DNA from: an uncultured Bacillota bacterium
GTDB lineage: Bacteria > Bacillota > Clostridia > Oscillospirales > Oscillospiraceae
Length of the DNA: 58,948 nucleotides
Reading direction: 5' to 3'
NCBI GenBank assembly: GCA_947573385.1
Contig: CANPFP010000003.1
Coordinates: forward strand, 1-58,948
Notes under the pieces: generated by a model
Databases searched by the model: none
Seen by the model: the letters and a program-made list of their open reading frames with translations, nothing else
What the model was told of the DNA's origin: nothing
Shown: in pieces, positions 16,823-24,668 of the stretch
Layout of the letters: every line of letters starts with the position of its first letter
Numbering within the stretch: position 1 is the first letter of the stretch
Position numbers and translations under genes: made by a program

Positions 16823-17836
16823 CTATTTCTGCGTTGAGATAGCGATGGCGTGGCAGATGCCGGGGATGGACTCCCCCTGAAAGGCGGAGGTAGGGGAGTG
16901 GAGGGCTCCGGTGGGACAAAAAAGGATATTTTTCCAGGTTTTTACCTTTAAATTGTTCAAAATATAGCCGGTAAGCACCGAAGCGCAGCACCCGCAGCCC
17001 GATCCGCCGCAGTGGACGTCCTGATTTTTGATATCAAACAGCATAGCCCCGCAATCTCCGTGATTTTTCACCTGAATCCCGCTTTTTCGCAACAATTCCA
17101 CCAACAATTCGCTGCCCAGCGTTCCCAGATCGCCGGTAAAAATCATGTCATAGCTGCCGGGGGACCGTCCGGTGTCGTTAAAATGGGAGATAATGGTATC
17201 AAACGCTGCCGGAGCCATCGCCGCCCCCATATTATTGGTGTCCGTAACCCCTTTATCCACGATTTTCCCCACGGTGACGTGAGTAATATAGGGTCCCGGG
17301 CCCTCCCGAGCCAGCACCGCAGCCCCTGCGGCCGTAGCGGTCCACTGGGAGGTAGGGGTCCTCTGCCCGCCGTACTCCAAAGGTGTGCGGTACTGCCGTT
17401 CCGCCGAGCAGAAATGGGAGGAGGCCGTCACCGCCGCCCACTCCCCAAAGCCGCCGTCCAGGGTCATAGCGGCCAGGGCCAGGCCCTCGCCCATGGTGGA
17501 GCAGGCCCCGTAGAGCCCGAAGAAGGGCACCTGCTGTTCCCGCGCGGCAAAGGAGGAGCCGATGCACTGGTTGAGCAGGTCGCCGGCGAAAAGCCAGTCC
17601 AGGGCGGAGGCCGCCTGCCCCGCCTTGTTCAGGGCCAGCGTGAGCGCCTGCTTCTGCATGGCGCTCTCCGACTTTTCCCAGGTGGATTCGCCAAAGGTGT
17701 CGTCCCCGTCGATATAGTCAAAGGTGTCGGCCAGGGGGCCCTCCCCCTCCTTCTTGCCCGCCACGTTGGCCCAGGCGGCCAGAGAAGGCGGGTTGGCCAT
17801 TGCCGCCGTCTGGGTCCCGATTTTTTTTGTTGTCAT
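16823..17836 (-). CDS. spoVAD: Stage V sporulation protein AD (SpoVAD)
   Basis: 337 residues, matching the family. Thiolase-like fold without thiolase catalysis; binds dipicolinic acid on the outer face of the inner forespore membrane as part of the SpoVA complex. Seen: the FDYIDGDDTFGESTWEKSE segment, YGACSTMGEGLALAAM, NNMGAAMAPAAFDTI, FTGDLGTLG, and the cysteine-rich HCGGSGCGCCASVL. The ATG at 17836 has only a weak ribosome binding site (GGGACGTG). It is the first gene of this strand block; spoVAC, normally just upstream, is absent, and ybeY diverges from here. Confidence 0.96.
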   Translation of the reverse strand: MTTKKIGTQTAAMANPPSLAAWANVAGKKEGEGPLADTFDYIDGDDTFGESTWEKSESAMQKQALTLALNKAGQAASALDWLFAGDLLNQCIGSSFAAREQQVPFFGLYGACSTMGEGLALAAMTLDGGFGEWAAVTASSHFCSAERQYRTPLEYGGQRTPTSQWTATAAGAAVLAREGPGPYITHVTVGKIVDKGVTDTNNMGAAMAPAAFDTIISHFNDTGRSPGSYDMIFTGDLGTLGSELLVELLRKSGIQVKNHGDCGAMLFDIKNQDVHCGGSGCGCCASVLTGYILNNLKVKTWKNILFCPTGALHSPTSAFQGESIPGICHAIAISTQK

Positions 17837-17897
17837 GTGTTCACGTCCCGTCTGTGATGTTTGCAGTTAGTTTTTCACCGGTTTGGGGAAAATATGT

Positions 17898-17926
17898 TTG
17901 ACCAATGGGATTTTTTTTCGTATAAT
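17898..17926 (+). promoter_or_regulatory. Promoter of the ybeY-era-recO group
   Basis: TTGACC (17898-17903), 17 bases, TATAAT (17921-17926), 25 bases before the ybeY start. No strong terminator appears until after recO, so it may drive the whole group. Confidence 0.75.
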
Positions 17927-17950
17927 AGGGAAAACGAAGGGGGGCGGCCT

Positions 17951-18445
17951 ATGGAGCACGAGGTCTATATCGACGCAGAGGTGGAGACGCCGGCGGCGGT
18001 GGAGGAACAGATCAGACGTTCTGTCCTGACTGCCCTGGAGGAGGAGCAGGTGGACGTGCCATGTATTGTGGCGGTGTGCGTCACCGACGACGGGGGCATC
18101 CATCAGACCAATTTGGAGATGCGGGGGGTGGACCGGCCTACCGATGTGCTGTCCTTCCCCATGTTCGAGCTGGAGCCGGGGGAAAAGCCCCGGGCGGAGT
18201 GGGCCGAGCCGGACACGGACAAGGTGCCGCTGGGGGACATGATGCTCTCTCTGGAGCGGGCCCGGGCCCAGGCGGAGGAGTTCGGCCATTCCCCGGAGCG
18301 GGAGGTGTGCTATCTGGCCGTCCACTCGGTGCTCCACCTGCTGGGCTACGACCACCTGGACGAGGGCCCCATGAAGGCCCGGATGCGGGCGCGGGAGGAG
18401 ACTATTTTGGGTAAGCTGGGGATTACCAGGGAGGGCGCGGAATGA
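17951..18445 (+). CDS. ybeY: rRNA maturation endoribonuclease YbeY
   Basis: 164 residues from the ATG after GGGGGGCGG. Zinc-dependent RNase used in 16S rRNA 3' end processing and ribosome quality control. The metal site HSVLHLLGYDH (HxxxHxxGxDH) is present near residues 125-135, and TDVLSFPM is the family segment ahead of it. An in-frame ATG at 17861 lies upstream of the promoter. ybeY next to era is standard. Its stop overlaps the start of the next gene as ATGA. Confidence 0.96.
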   Translation: MEHEVYIDAEVETPAAVEEQIRRSVLTALEEEQVDVPCIVAVCVTDDGGIHQTNLEMRGVDRPTDVLSFPMFELEPGEKPRAEWAEPDTDKVPLGDMMLSLERARAQAEEFGHSPEREVCYLAVHSVLHLLGYDHLDEGPMKARMRAREETILGKLGITREGAE

Positions 18446-19215
18446 AAGTCAGGCTGTCTGCGCTGGTGCTGTGCGCTCTTCTGCTAGCCGGGTGCCGGCA
18501 GGTAGAGGAGGGACCCGCTTCGCTTCCGCCGGAACCGGTTCCCCAAACCGCCCAGGAGCTGCTGGAGGGACAGACCATCGACGACACCCACGACGCTTTC
18601 CTGGTGGACACCGGCGGCCGGATGGGAACCCTGCTGGTGACCGCCGAGGCGGTCCCCTATGAGGAGCCGTTGGAGCTGGCTACCTATCAGCACACCGCTG
18701 TCTGGGACCCGGCGCACATGGACCAGCCCCTTCAGACGGTGGACTGGGAGGGCGGTTATCCCGGCGAACACCAGATTTTGGACGTCAACTTCGACGGCTA
18801 CCCGGATTTTACCATTCTGTTTGCCCGAGGTGTTCAGGCTGAAAAGTACCACTGTATGCGCTGGGACGAGGAGCAGGGGCTGTTTGTGGAGGAGCCGGAG
18901 TACGCGGCGATCTCATCCCCTGTGCTGGACCCTGAGACCCGGTCGATCTTCGGCTGGAACCGGGCAAGCGGCGCAGGAGATGGAGTCAGCACCATTCACC
19001 AGTGGGTGGACGGCGAGCTGGTGTGCGTGCGGCGGATTGAGCTGTTTGCCAAGGATTGGGATTATGACAGCCCCTTCGTTCTGACTGTACGGGACCGGAT
19101 CAACGGTGAACTGACCGAGGTGTTCCGGGAGGAATACCCTTTGGACCCGGAGGAGGAGTATTTTGAGGCGCGCATGAAGTGGGAGGACATCAACTATCAC
19201 GGCGAAACCGAGTAA
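18442..19215 (+). CDS. Lipoprotein with VCBS/FG-GAP-like fold, unknown function
   Basis: 257 residues. Signal peptide with lipobox LLAGC (cysteine at residue 18), then a Pro-rich spacer and a domain around residues 60-240. The segment DVNFDGYPDFTILF resembles the calcium-loop pattern D-x-N-x-D-G found in FG-GAP/VCBS-like repeats and in XAC2610-like proteins. No enzyme motif. It is translationally coupled to ybeY (ATGA) and lies inside the housekeeping ybeY-era block, where it is not a usual member. Likely anchored outside the membrane. Confidence 0.8.
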   Translation: MKVRLSALVLCALLLAGCRQVEEGPASLPPEPVPQTAQELLEGQTIDDTHDAFLVDTGGRMGTLLVTAEAVPYEEPLELATYQHTAVWDPAHMDQPLQTVDWEGGYPGEHQILDVNFDGYPDFTILFARGVQAEKYHCMRWDEEQGLFVEEPEYAAISSPVLDPETRSIFGWNRASGAGDGVSTIHQWVDGELVCVRRIELFAKDWDYDSPFVLTVRDRINGELTEVFREEYPLDPEEEYFEARMKWEDINYHGETE

Positions 19216-19237
19216 ATGCAGAAAAGGAGAACTTACC

Positions 19238-19441
19238 ATGAAAAAGATTAAGCTGACCGCCATTGAGGACGAATTTGACGACTATGAGGAGATGGGCCGC
19301 CGGGAGGGGAGGAGCTGGAACTTCGAGTTTGACCTGACTCCCTATGTGGTCACCTGCGCCATGGCCTGCGTCCTTATGTTCGTGACCCGTCTGGTGCGCA
19401 AGCATGTGTTCCACGAGGACCTGTACAAGAAATATCATTAA
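19238..19441 (+). CDS. Small single-span membrane protein, unknown function
   Basis: 67 residues. An acidic cytoplasmic start (IEDEFDDYEEMGRREGRSWNF), one membrane segment (about residues 34-52, YVVTCAMACVLMFVTRLV) and a basic C-terminus (RKHVFHEDLYKKYH). Clear ribosome binding site AAAGGAG at 19224-19230. I do not recognise a family. It sits between the lipoprotein gene and era, 52 bases before the latter. Confidence 0.75.
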   Translation: MKKIKLTAIEDEFDDYEEMGRREGRSWNFEFDLTPYVVTCAMACVLMFVTRLVRKHVFHEDLYKKYH

Positions 19442-19493
19442 CCAAAAACGTCCGGGGAACCGCTCACACCCGGCAAGAAAGTGAGGATTATCT

Positions 19494-20387
19494 ATGATTA
19501 AAAAATCAGGCATTATTACCATCTGCGGACGGCCCAACGTGGGCAAGTCCACCCTGACCAACGCCTTTGTGGGGGAGAAGGTGGCCATTGTCACCAGCAA
19601 GCCCCAGACCACCCGCAACCGCATCTGCGGCATCAAGAACCGGGGGGAATGCCAGTTCGTCTTTGTGGACACCCCCGGGCTCCACAGAGCCCGCACCCGG
19701 CTGGGGGACTACATGGTCAATGTGGTGCGGGAGTCCGTGGCCGACGTGGACGCCGTGCTGCTGCTGGTGGAGCCCATCCCCAACGTGGGGGAGCCGGAGG
19801 GGCAGCTGATCGCCCGGATCAAGACCCTGGGCTGTCCCGCCGTGCTGGCCATCAACAAGGCGGACACCGTCCCCCAGAAGGACAGGCTGCTGGAGGTGAT
19901 CCAGGTCTACAGCCAGGAACACGACTTTGACGCTGTGGTGCCCATCTCCGCCAGAACCGGCCAGGGGGTGGAGGAGCTGCTGGATGTGCTGGAGGGCTAC
20001 CTCCCCGAGGGCCCCCAGTTGTTCCCCGACGACATGACCTCCGACCAGCCCGAGCGGCAGATGATGGCGGAGATCATGCGGGAGAAGCTGCTCCTGCTGC
20101 TGGACAAGGAGATTCCCCACGGTACCGCGGTGGAGATCACCCGCTTTGCGGAGCGGGACGACGAGGTGGTGGAGGTGGAGGCCACCATCTACTGCGAGAA
20201 AAACAGCCACAAGGGCATCATCATCGGCAAGGGCGGGGGGATGCTGAAAAAGGCGTCCACCCTGGCCCGGCAGGACATGGAGAAGTTTATGGGGACCAAG
20301 GTTTTTTTGAAGACCTGGGTGAAGGTGAAGGAGAACTGGCGGGACAACCCGGCGGCCATCCAGAATTTCGGCTACGTGAAGGAGTAA
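19494..20387 (+). CDS. era: GTPase Era
   Basis: 297 residues. Essential GTPase that binds the 3' end of 16S rRNA during 30S maturation. Seen: G1 GRPNVGKS, G2 TTRNRI, G3 DTPG, G4 NKAD, G5-like ISART, and the C-terminal KH domain with IIGKGGGMLKKAS. It shares the pathway with YbeY upstream. ATG at 19494 with GTGAGG upstream. The next gene starts two bases after its stop. Confidence 0.98.
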   Translation: MIKKSGIITICGRPNVGKSTLTNAFVGEKVAIVTSKPQTTRNRICGIKNRGECQFVFVDTPGLHRARTRLGDYMVNVVRESVADVDAVLLLVEPIPNVGEPEGQLIARIKTLGCPAVLAINKADTVPQKDRLLEVIQVYSQEHDFDAVVPISARTGQGVEELLDVLEGYLPEGPQLFPDDMTSDQPERQMMAEIMREKLLLLLDKEIPHGTAVEITRFAERDDEVVEVEATIYCEKNSHKGIIIGKGGGMLKKASTLARQDMEKFMGTKVFLKTWVKVKENWRDNPAAIQNFGYVKE

Positions 20388-20388
20388 C

Positions 20389-20595
20389 ATGGAGTACACA
20401 AAAGACGATTTGACGGAAGCCAAGCGTCAGATTGATTCCACCCTGCACAAGCTGCGGGAGACCGTTAAAACCTTGCGGGGCAAGGAGCGGCCGGAGCGGT
20501 ACAAGTCTCAGATCACCTTGGCGGAGCGGCGGATCAGAGCCTTTGAGCTTGCAGATTTTTTGATTGAACGGGAGATAAATGGCAGATCAGACTAA
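20389..20595 (+). CDS. Small basic coiled-coil protein, unknown function
   Basis: 68 residues, two long helices with heptad-like spacing (DLTEAKRQIDSTLHKLRETVKTL and YKSQITLAERRIRAFELADFL). Starts one base after the era stop region, with AAGGAG inside the end of era, so it is cotranslated. Conserved small proteins of this kind occur downstream of era in Oscillospiraceae, but no function is known to me. Confidence 0.75.
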   Translation: MEYTKDDLTEAKRQIDSTLHKLRETVKTLRGKERPERYKSQITLAERRIRAFELADFLIEREINGRSD

Positions 20596-20663
20596 AATTT
20601 CCCGCTTATAGTTTCCCGTTAAAACAGCCAGCCTAAGCACAGAAAGAAAGGGAGGGCTGTATC

Positions 20664-20807
20664 ATGGATGAACGGGGACTTTGGGAGCTGTTTTACAAGA
20701 CCGGCTTGCCGGAGGTCTATCTGGCTATCGCCGGAAACCGTCAGGAGTGGTTCCTGTGGGAGGAGCCGGCCAAGACGGCCTTTCAGCCAAAGATTGAAAA
20801 GGCGTAA
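20664..20807 (+). CDS. yqzL: YqzL family small protein
   Basis: 47 residues starting MDERGLWELFYKTGLPEVYLA, with GGGAGG 9 bases upstream of the ATG. Bacillus YqzL is a small protein encoded between era and recO with the same W-xx-F-xx-TG-xxxxYL pattern; position and pattern agree here. Function unknown. It is short and is easily missed by gene finders because a longer overlapping frame covers it. Confidence 0.75.
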   Translation: MDERGLWELFYKTGLPEVYLAIAGNRQEWFLWEEPAKTAFQPKIEKA

Positions 20808-20815
20808 TGAAAAGC

Positions 20816-20837
20816 GGGGCGGGCTGAAGCCCGCCCC
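20816..20837 (+). repeat. GC hairpin between yqzL and recO
   Basis: GGGGCGGGCT (20816-20825) pairs perfectly with AGCCCGCCCC (20828-20837). No T-run follows. The same 9-base arms recur in the hairpin at 51208-51230. Confidence 0.65.
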
Positions 20838-20856
20838 GTTACATAGGAGTGACATT

Positions 20857-21531
20857 ATGCACATTACCACCAAGGCCCTGGTCCTGCGGGGGGTGGACTA
20901 CAAGGAGTCGGACAGGATCTTGACCCTGTTTACCCAGGAGCAGGGAAAGCTCACCGTCTCCGCCCGGGGGTGCCGGAAGAAAGGGAGCGCCATCGCCGCC
21001 GGGTGCCAGCTGCTGGCCTGGTCGGAGATGGTGCTCTATGATTATCAAGGCCGCTGGGCGGTGAAGGAGACGTCTACTGAGCGCTTGTTTCAGGGGGTTC
21101 GGAACGATATCGGGCGCCTGGCCCTGGGGTGCTACTTCGCGGAAGTGTCGGAACTGCTGGCGGTGGAGGGAGAGGAGAATCCGGAGCTGCTGTCCCTAGT
21201 CCTGAACAGTCTCCACGCTTTGGACAGAATGCAGGAAAAACCTCTGTCTCTGGTCAAGGCAGCCTTTGAGTGGAAGGCAATGGCCCTGGCGGGGTATGAG
21301 CCGCTTTTGGAGGACGGGGTGGTCCGCGGAGAGAGGACCGCACTGCCCCTGACTTCTGCTGCCCTGGCCGCCCTGGATCACATCCTCCACGGCGACCCGA
21401 AGCGGCTGTTCTCCTTCCGGCTGGAGGGGAAGGACCTGGAGCGGCTGGGCGACGCGGCAGAGACCTATGTATATACCCAACTGGAGCGGGGGTTTTCTAC
21501 ACTGGATTATTACAAAAGCCTGTCAATTTAA
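20857..21531 (+). CDS. recO: DNA repair protein RecO
   Basis: 224 residues, slightly short for the family. Loads RecA on SSB-coated DNA together with RecR. Seen: the N-terminal OB fold (TTKALVLRGVDYKESDRILTLFTQEQGKLTVSARGCRK as consecutive family segments) and a helical C-terminal domain ending TYVYTQLERGFSTLDYYKS. The four-cysteine zinc site of many RecO proteins is absent, as in other Bacillota. Start ATG at 20857 follows AGGAGTGAC. The end overlaps the convergent DUF1266 gene by nine bases. Confidence 0.92.
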   Translation: MHITTKALVLRGVDYKESDRILTLFTQEQGKLTVSARGCRKKGSAIAAGCQLLAWSEMVLYDYQGRWAVKETSTERLFQGVRNDIGRLALGCYFAEVSELLAVEGEENPELLSLVLNSLHALDRMQEKPLSLVKAAFEWKAMALAGYEPLLEDGVVRGERTALPLTSAALAALDHILHGDPKRLFSFRLEGKDLERLGDAAETYVYTQLERGFSTLDYYKSLSI

Positions 21532-22239
21532 TGGCAAATCCCAAGGCAGATTGTAGGGACTGTCAGGACGGAGCCAGAGTGCCTTGTGGATGGCCCGGCG
21601 CATGTCCGCGCCGGGGGATGGGTCCTCCATCCACAGCAGACATCGGGCCAGAAAGCTCTCGCTCATCTCCTGCCAACCGGAGAAGGTTCTCTGGATGAGC
21701 CTGCCCACCCGACAGGAGCGGCGGACCATGTCCCGCCGGCTGATCCAGCCCAGGCGGAAGGCGATGGCCAGCAGCTGGGTGCAGCGGCACAGCTCCCAGG
21801 CCTGATCCGCCCTGGTCTGGCACTTCTGAAAGCCGGGGCCGGTGCTCATGTAGGTCACCGTCTCCAGCAGCTCGCGCCTGGAATGGATGTCCCAGGGACT
21901 GTCCAGCATGTCGAGAAAATACTGCCGCTGTTCTTTGCTGTCGTAGGGGCCCAGGCGGCCGCCAAAAAGCATGGGGGTCCGCTCGTAGTTGGGCTCCAAA
22001 GCGGCGGCGGGGCCGGTGGTGTGTTCGCAGTTATACAGGGCCCAGTTGGCGCAAGTGCCGAAAATCCACCGCTCCACGTCGTTTCGGGGTTCCAGGTCCT
22101 GGTCGCGCCGGCGCAGGGCGCGCAGAGTGCGCATGGCCAAGAGGCCGGCCGCGGCCAGAAGGAGCGGCAGGCCGGGCAGACCGACGCGAACCGTTATCGC
22201 CAGGGCCAGGCCCAGCAGGCCGGCATACAGGTATGTCAT
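21523..22239 (-). CDS. Membrane-anchored DUF1266 protein
   Basis: 238 residues. Two close N-terminal membrane segments (about 1-40), then a soluble helical domain with the DUF1266 features: LDSPWDIHSRRELLETV near residue 105, AWELCRCTQLLAIAFRLGWISR, and a C-terminal SWQEMSESFL-like region. The family is of unknown role; known members include YbeU/YbeR-like proteins. GGAGGG precedes the ATG at 22239. It is downstream of rpmF on the same strand but separated by a terminator. Confidence 0.8.
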   Translation of the reverse strand: MTYLYAGLLGLALAITVRVGLPGLPLLLAAAGLLAMRTLRALRRRDQDLEPRNDVERWIFGTCANWALYNCEHTTGPAAALEPNYERTPMLFGGRLGPYDSKEQRQYFLDMLDSPWDIHSRRELLETVTYMSTGPGFQKCQTRADQAWELCRCTQLLAIAFRLGWISRRDMVRRSCRVGRLIQRTFSGWQEMSESFLARCLLWMEDPSPGADMRRAIHKALWLRPDSPYNLPWDLPLN

Positions 22240-22260
22240 AGATATCCCTCCATCTGTTAT

Positions 22261-22295
22261 GGATAAAACAAGCCCCCCGGCATCACCGGAGGGCT
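22261..22295 (-). terminator. rpmF terminator
   Basis: On the - strand AGCCCTCCGG pairs with CCGGGGGGCT (22295-22271), followed by TGTTTTATCC, just after the rpmF stop. Confidence 0.8.
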
Positions 22296-22302
22296 TTTTC
22301 AC

Positions 22303-22491
22303 TTACTGCTGGGCCTCAACCTGGCCGAAGGAACGGCCGTTATAGGTCAGGCAATTTTTGCACATACGGTGAGGCAGCCGGTAAGCCCCGCACTTGGGGC
22401 AGGTCACGATACCGGGAGTTTCCAGCTTCCAGTGGGAGCTGCGCCGCTTATCGCGCCGGGCCTTGGATACTTTTCCCTTGGGGACCGCCAT
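22303..22491 (-). CDS. rpmF: Ribosomal protein L32
   Basis: 62 residues starting [18 protein letters not shown], typical of L32. A four-cysteine zinc ribbon (CPKC ... CKNC) is intact. ATG at 22491 after AGGTGTCACCC. It directly follows yceD, the near-universal yceD-rpmF pair. Confidence 0.97.
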   Translation of the reverse strand: MAVPKGKVSKARRDKRRSSHWKLETPGIVTCPKCGAYRLPHRMCKNCLTYNGRSFGQVEAQQ

Positions 22492-22536
22492 GGGTGACAC
22501 CTCCTTCGGCTGTGCCGGTCAGGGCACATCTACTAC

Positions 22537-23040
22537 TCACTCAGCTTCCTTATCCAACAGCTGCGCAAGGGCCGCCAGTCTTGGATCGACATCAGGTCCG
22601 CACCCGCAGGGGCCGAGGTTCAAGTCGGCTCCGCACTTGGCGCACAGCCCTTTGCAGTCGTCTGAGCAAAGGTTTTTGGTGTCCATCGCGAGGATGAAGG
22701 CGGTGCTCACCGCCTCGTCCAGGTCCAGTTCGGTGCCGTCCAGCAGGAGGATGTCGTCGTTTTCCTCGTCCTCCAGCTCCTGGGCTACCAGGTTGTCCAG
22801 AATCACCGTTTTTTCCCGGGAAAAGGGCTTTCCGCAGCGGTCACAGGTCAGCTCCAGCAGGGAGCGGGCCGTTCCCTCCAGCACCAGAGCGCCGGCATGG
22901 TTGGTCACGCAGCCCTCCGCCTGAACGGGGTGGACGATGGGTCTGGCTCCGAAAAAATCCTGACTGGACAGGTCCAGCTGGAATTGGAACGTCTTTTTTG
23001 CGTCCGGAGTATGAATGATATCGCGCAGATCCAGACGCAT
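22537..23040 (-). CDS. yceD: YceD/DUF177 family protein
   Basis: 167 residues. Member of the DUF177 family, which is linked to 23S rRNA or L32 metabolism and is usually encoded just before rpmF. Seen: the first metal-binding-like pair TCDRCGKPFS in the middle and a C-terminal CSDDCKGLCAKCGADLN with more cysteines, both family features. ATG at 23040 follows GGGGAGGAA. The two genes form an operon with 45 bases between them. Confidence 0.93.
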   Translation of the reverse strand: MRLDLRDIIHTPDAKKTFQFQLDLSSQDFFGARPIVHPVQAEGCVTNHAGALVLEGTARSLLELTCDRCGKPFSREKTVILDNLVAQELEDEENDDILLLDGTELDLDEAVSTAFILAMDTKNLCSDDCKGLCAKCGADLNLGPCGCGPDVDPRLAALAQLLDKEAE

Positions 23041-23213
23041 GGCGTTCCTCCCCGGGGGCGATCCCCCCAAACTCGCAGAATGGTACGCAGGATATTATAA
23101 AGACTTTTCTCCAAAATGTCAAATACTTTTCACAAATTTCTCCACGAAATTTATTGACAGAGGGGATGGAATATGGTGAAATATTCCTTACAGCCGGGAG
23201 GAGGAAACATCCC

Positions 23214-24215
23214 ATGAAAGCGTTTACCATTGGAAAAAACGATGCCGGGCAGCGGTTGGACCGCTGGCTGGCCAAGACCCTGCCCCTGCTTCCCGCGCCG
23301 CTGGCCCAGAAGTACATCCGTCTCAAACGGGTGAAGGTCAACGGCAGAGGGTCCAAGCGGGATGTGCGTCTCAATGTGGGGGATGTGCTCCAATTGTACA
23401 TCAACGATGAGTTTTTCGACCGCCCCACCCTGGAGAACGCCTTTTTGTCTCTCTATCAGCCCAGGTTAAATATCCTCTATGAGGATGAGCACATTCTTCT
23501 GGTGGACAAGCGCCCCGGGCTGGTGGTCCACCCGGACGAACATGAGCGGATAAACACCCTGCTTACCCATATCCAGGCCTATTTGTATCAGAAAAAGGAG
23601 TGGTCTCCTTACCGGGAAAACTCCTTTGCCCCCGCCCTGTGCAACCGTATCGACCGGAATACTGGGGGAATTGTGATTGCCGCCAAGACTGCCGAGGGAC
23701 TGCGGGTGATGAACCAGAAGATCAAGGACCGGGAGCTGACAAAGCTGTATCTGTGCGTGATCCAGGGCAGGATATTGCCGCCAGAGGGCCGGCTGGAGGG
23801 CTACCTTTTTAAGGATGAGGTAAAAAAACAGGTATACGTCCGCAAAAAGCCCGAGCCGGGGGCCAGAACCGCCATTACCGATTACAAAACTCTGGCAGTA
23901 AAAAACGGCCTGTCCCTGGTGGAGTGTGACCTGATTACCGGACGGACCCACCAGATTCGGGCCCAGCTCGCCGCTGCGGGACACCCCCTCCTGGGGGACG
24001 GAAAGTACGGCAGCGAGCGGGAGAACCGGAAATATGGCCGCCACGGTCAGGCGCTGTACTCCTATAAGCTGACCTTTCATTTCACTACCCCCGCCGGGCC
24101 CCTGGAGTCCCTCAACGGCAGAACCTTTCAGGTGGAAGATGTGGAGTTTGTGAAGGAGTATTTTTCGGAAAAAGGCGTCTCCCTCCTTGCGGGAGACAAC
24201 ACGGCGCAGCCGTGA
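23214..24215 (+). CDS. RluA/RluD-type pseudouridine synthase
   Basis: 333 residues. N-terminal S4 RNA-binding domain (about 13-70), then the RluA catalytic domain with the aspartate in NRIDRNTGG (D147) and the GRTHQIRAQLAAAGHPLLGD motif. It should make pseudouridine in 23S rRNA or tRNA; the exact site is unknown (RluC- or RluD-like). ATG at 23214 after GGGAGGAGG. The last codons form a GTCTCCC/GGGAGAC hairpin, and a separate terminator follows. Confidence 0.92.
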   Translation: MKAFTIGKNDAGQRLDRWLAKTLPLLPAPLAQKYIRLKRVKVNGRGSKRDVRLNVGDVLQLYINDEFFDRPTLENAFLSLYQPRLNILYEDEHILLVDKRPGLVVHPDEHERINTLLTHIQAYLYQKKEWSPYRENSFAPALCNRIDRNTGGIVIAAKTAEGLRVMNQKIKDRELTKLYLCVIQGRILPPEGRLEGYLFKDEVKKQVYVRKKPEPGARTAITDYKTLAVKNGLSLVECDLITGRTHQIRAQLAAAGHPLLGDGKYGSERENRKYGRHGQALYSYKLTFHFTTPAGPLESLNGRTFQVEDVEFVKEYFSEKGVSLLAGDNTAQP

Positions 24216-24257
24216 CGGAGAGAGTTCATTTCAGTAAATGCTCCTTCGACAAGCTGA

Positions 24258-24288
24258 GCCAGTCAGGTTTATCTGACTGGCTTTGCTT
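24258..24288 (+). terminator. Terminator after the pseudouridine synthase gene
   Basis: GCCAGTCAG (24258-24266) pairs perfectly with CTGACTGGC (24273-24281), followed by TTTGCTT. Confidence 0.8.
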
Positions 24289-24292
24289 ATTT

Positions 24293-24590
24293 AGAACCTG
24301 TTTAAAATCTTCTAATTTCCTGCGTCATAGTCCTTTTTCTCCGCTGTATCTGCATTCTGTACGCTTTGCGCATCAACAATTCCAAAAGTAGTCTTATCCC
24401 GTCTCAAATATTCGTCCCGTATCTGTTTCACCAGTTTTTGCAGCACCTTGTCCAGAACGCTGACCCACGTTTCGTCCTTCTCCAACCAAACACGGAAATG
24501 GTAATACATACTCTGCCGTTTGGGATAATCACTGGGCAGCATACGCCATTGTATTCCACCTTGGATCACGTATAGCACTGCACAAAACAC
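24293..24590 (-). pseudogene. IS5-family transposase remnant
   Basis: The frame 24312-24590 encodes 92 residues of the N-terminal half of an IS5-type DDE transposase (GGIQWRMLPSDYPKRQSMYYHF, then GIVDAQSVQNADTAEKKDYDAG, where D of VDAQS is the first catalytic aspartate). It stops soon after, so the remaining DDE residues are gone. Beyond the stop, AGAACCTGTTTAAAATC at 24294-24310 looks like an IS end, suggesting an internal deletion joined the middle of the gene to the right end. No matching left end was found. It cannot be active. Confidence 0.8.
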
Positions 24591-24668
24591 ATCCTATAAT
24601 TTAATCATATGGAGGTTGTTACGCAGTAAGGCTATTTTATGAGCAGCTATCATAAGGCCGCTTTTTCC
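24591..24668. other. Gap between IS remnant and anti-sigma-like gene
   Basis: AT-rich, with GGCTATTTTATGAGCAGC. No gene and no convincing IS inverted repeat. Confidence 0.4.
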
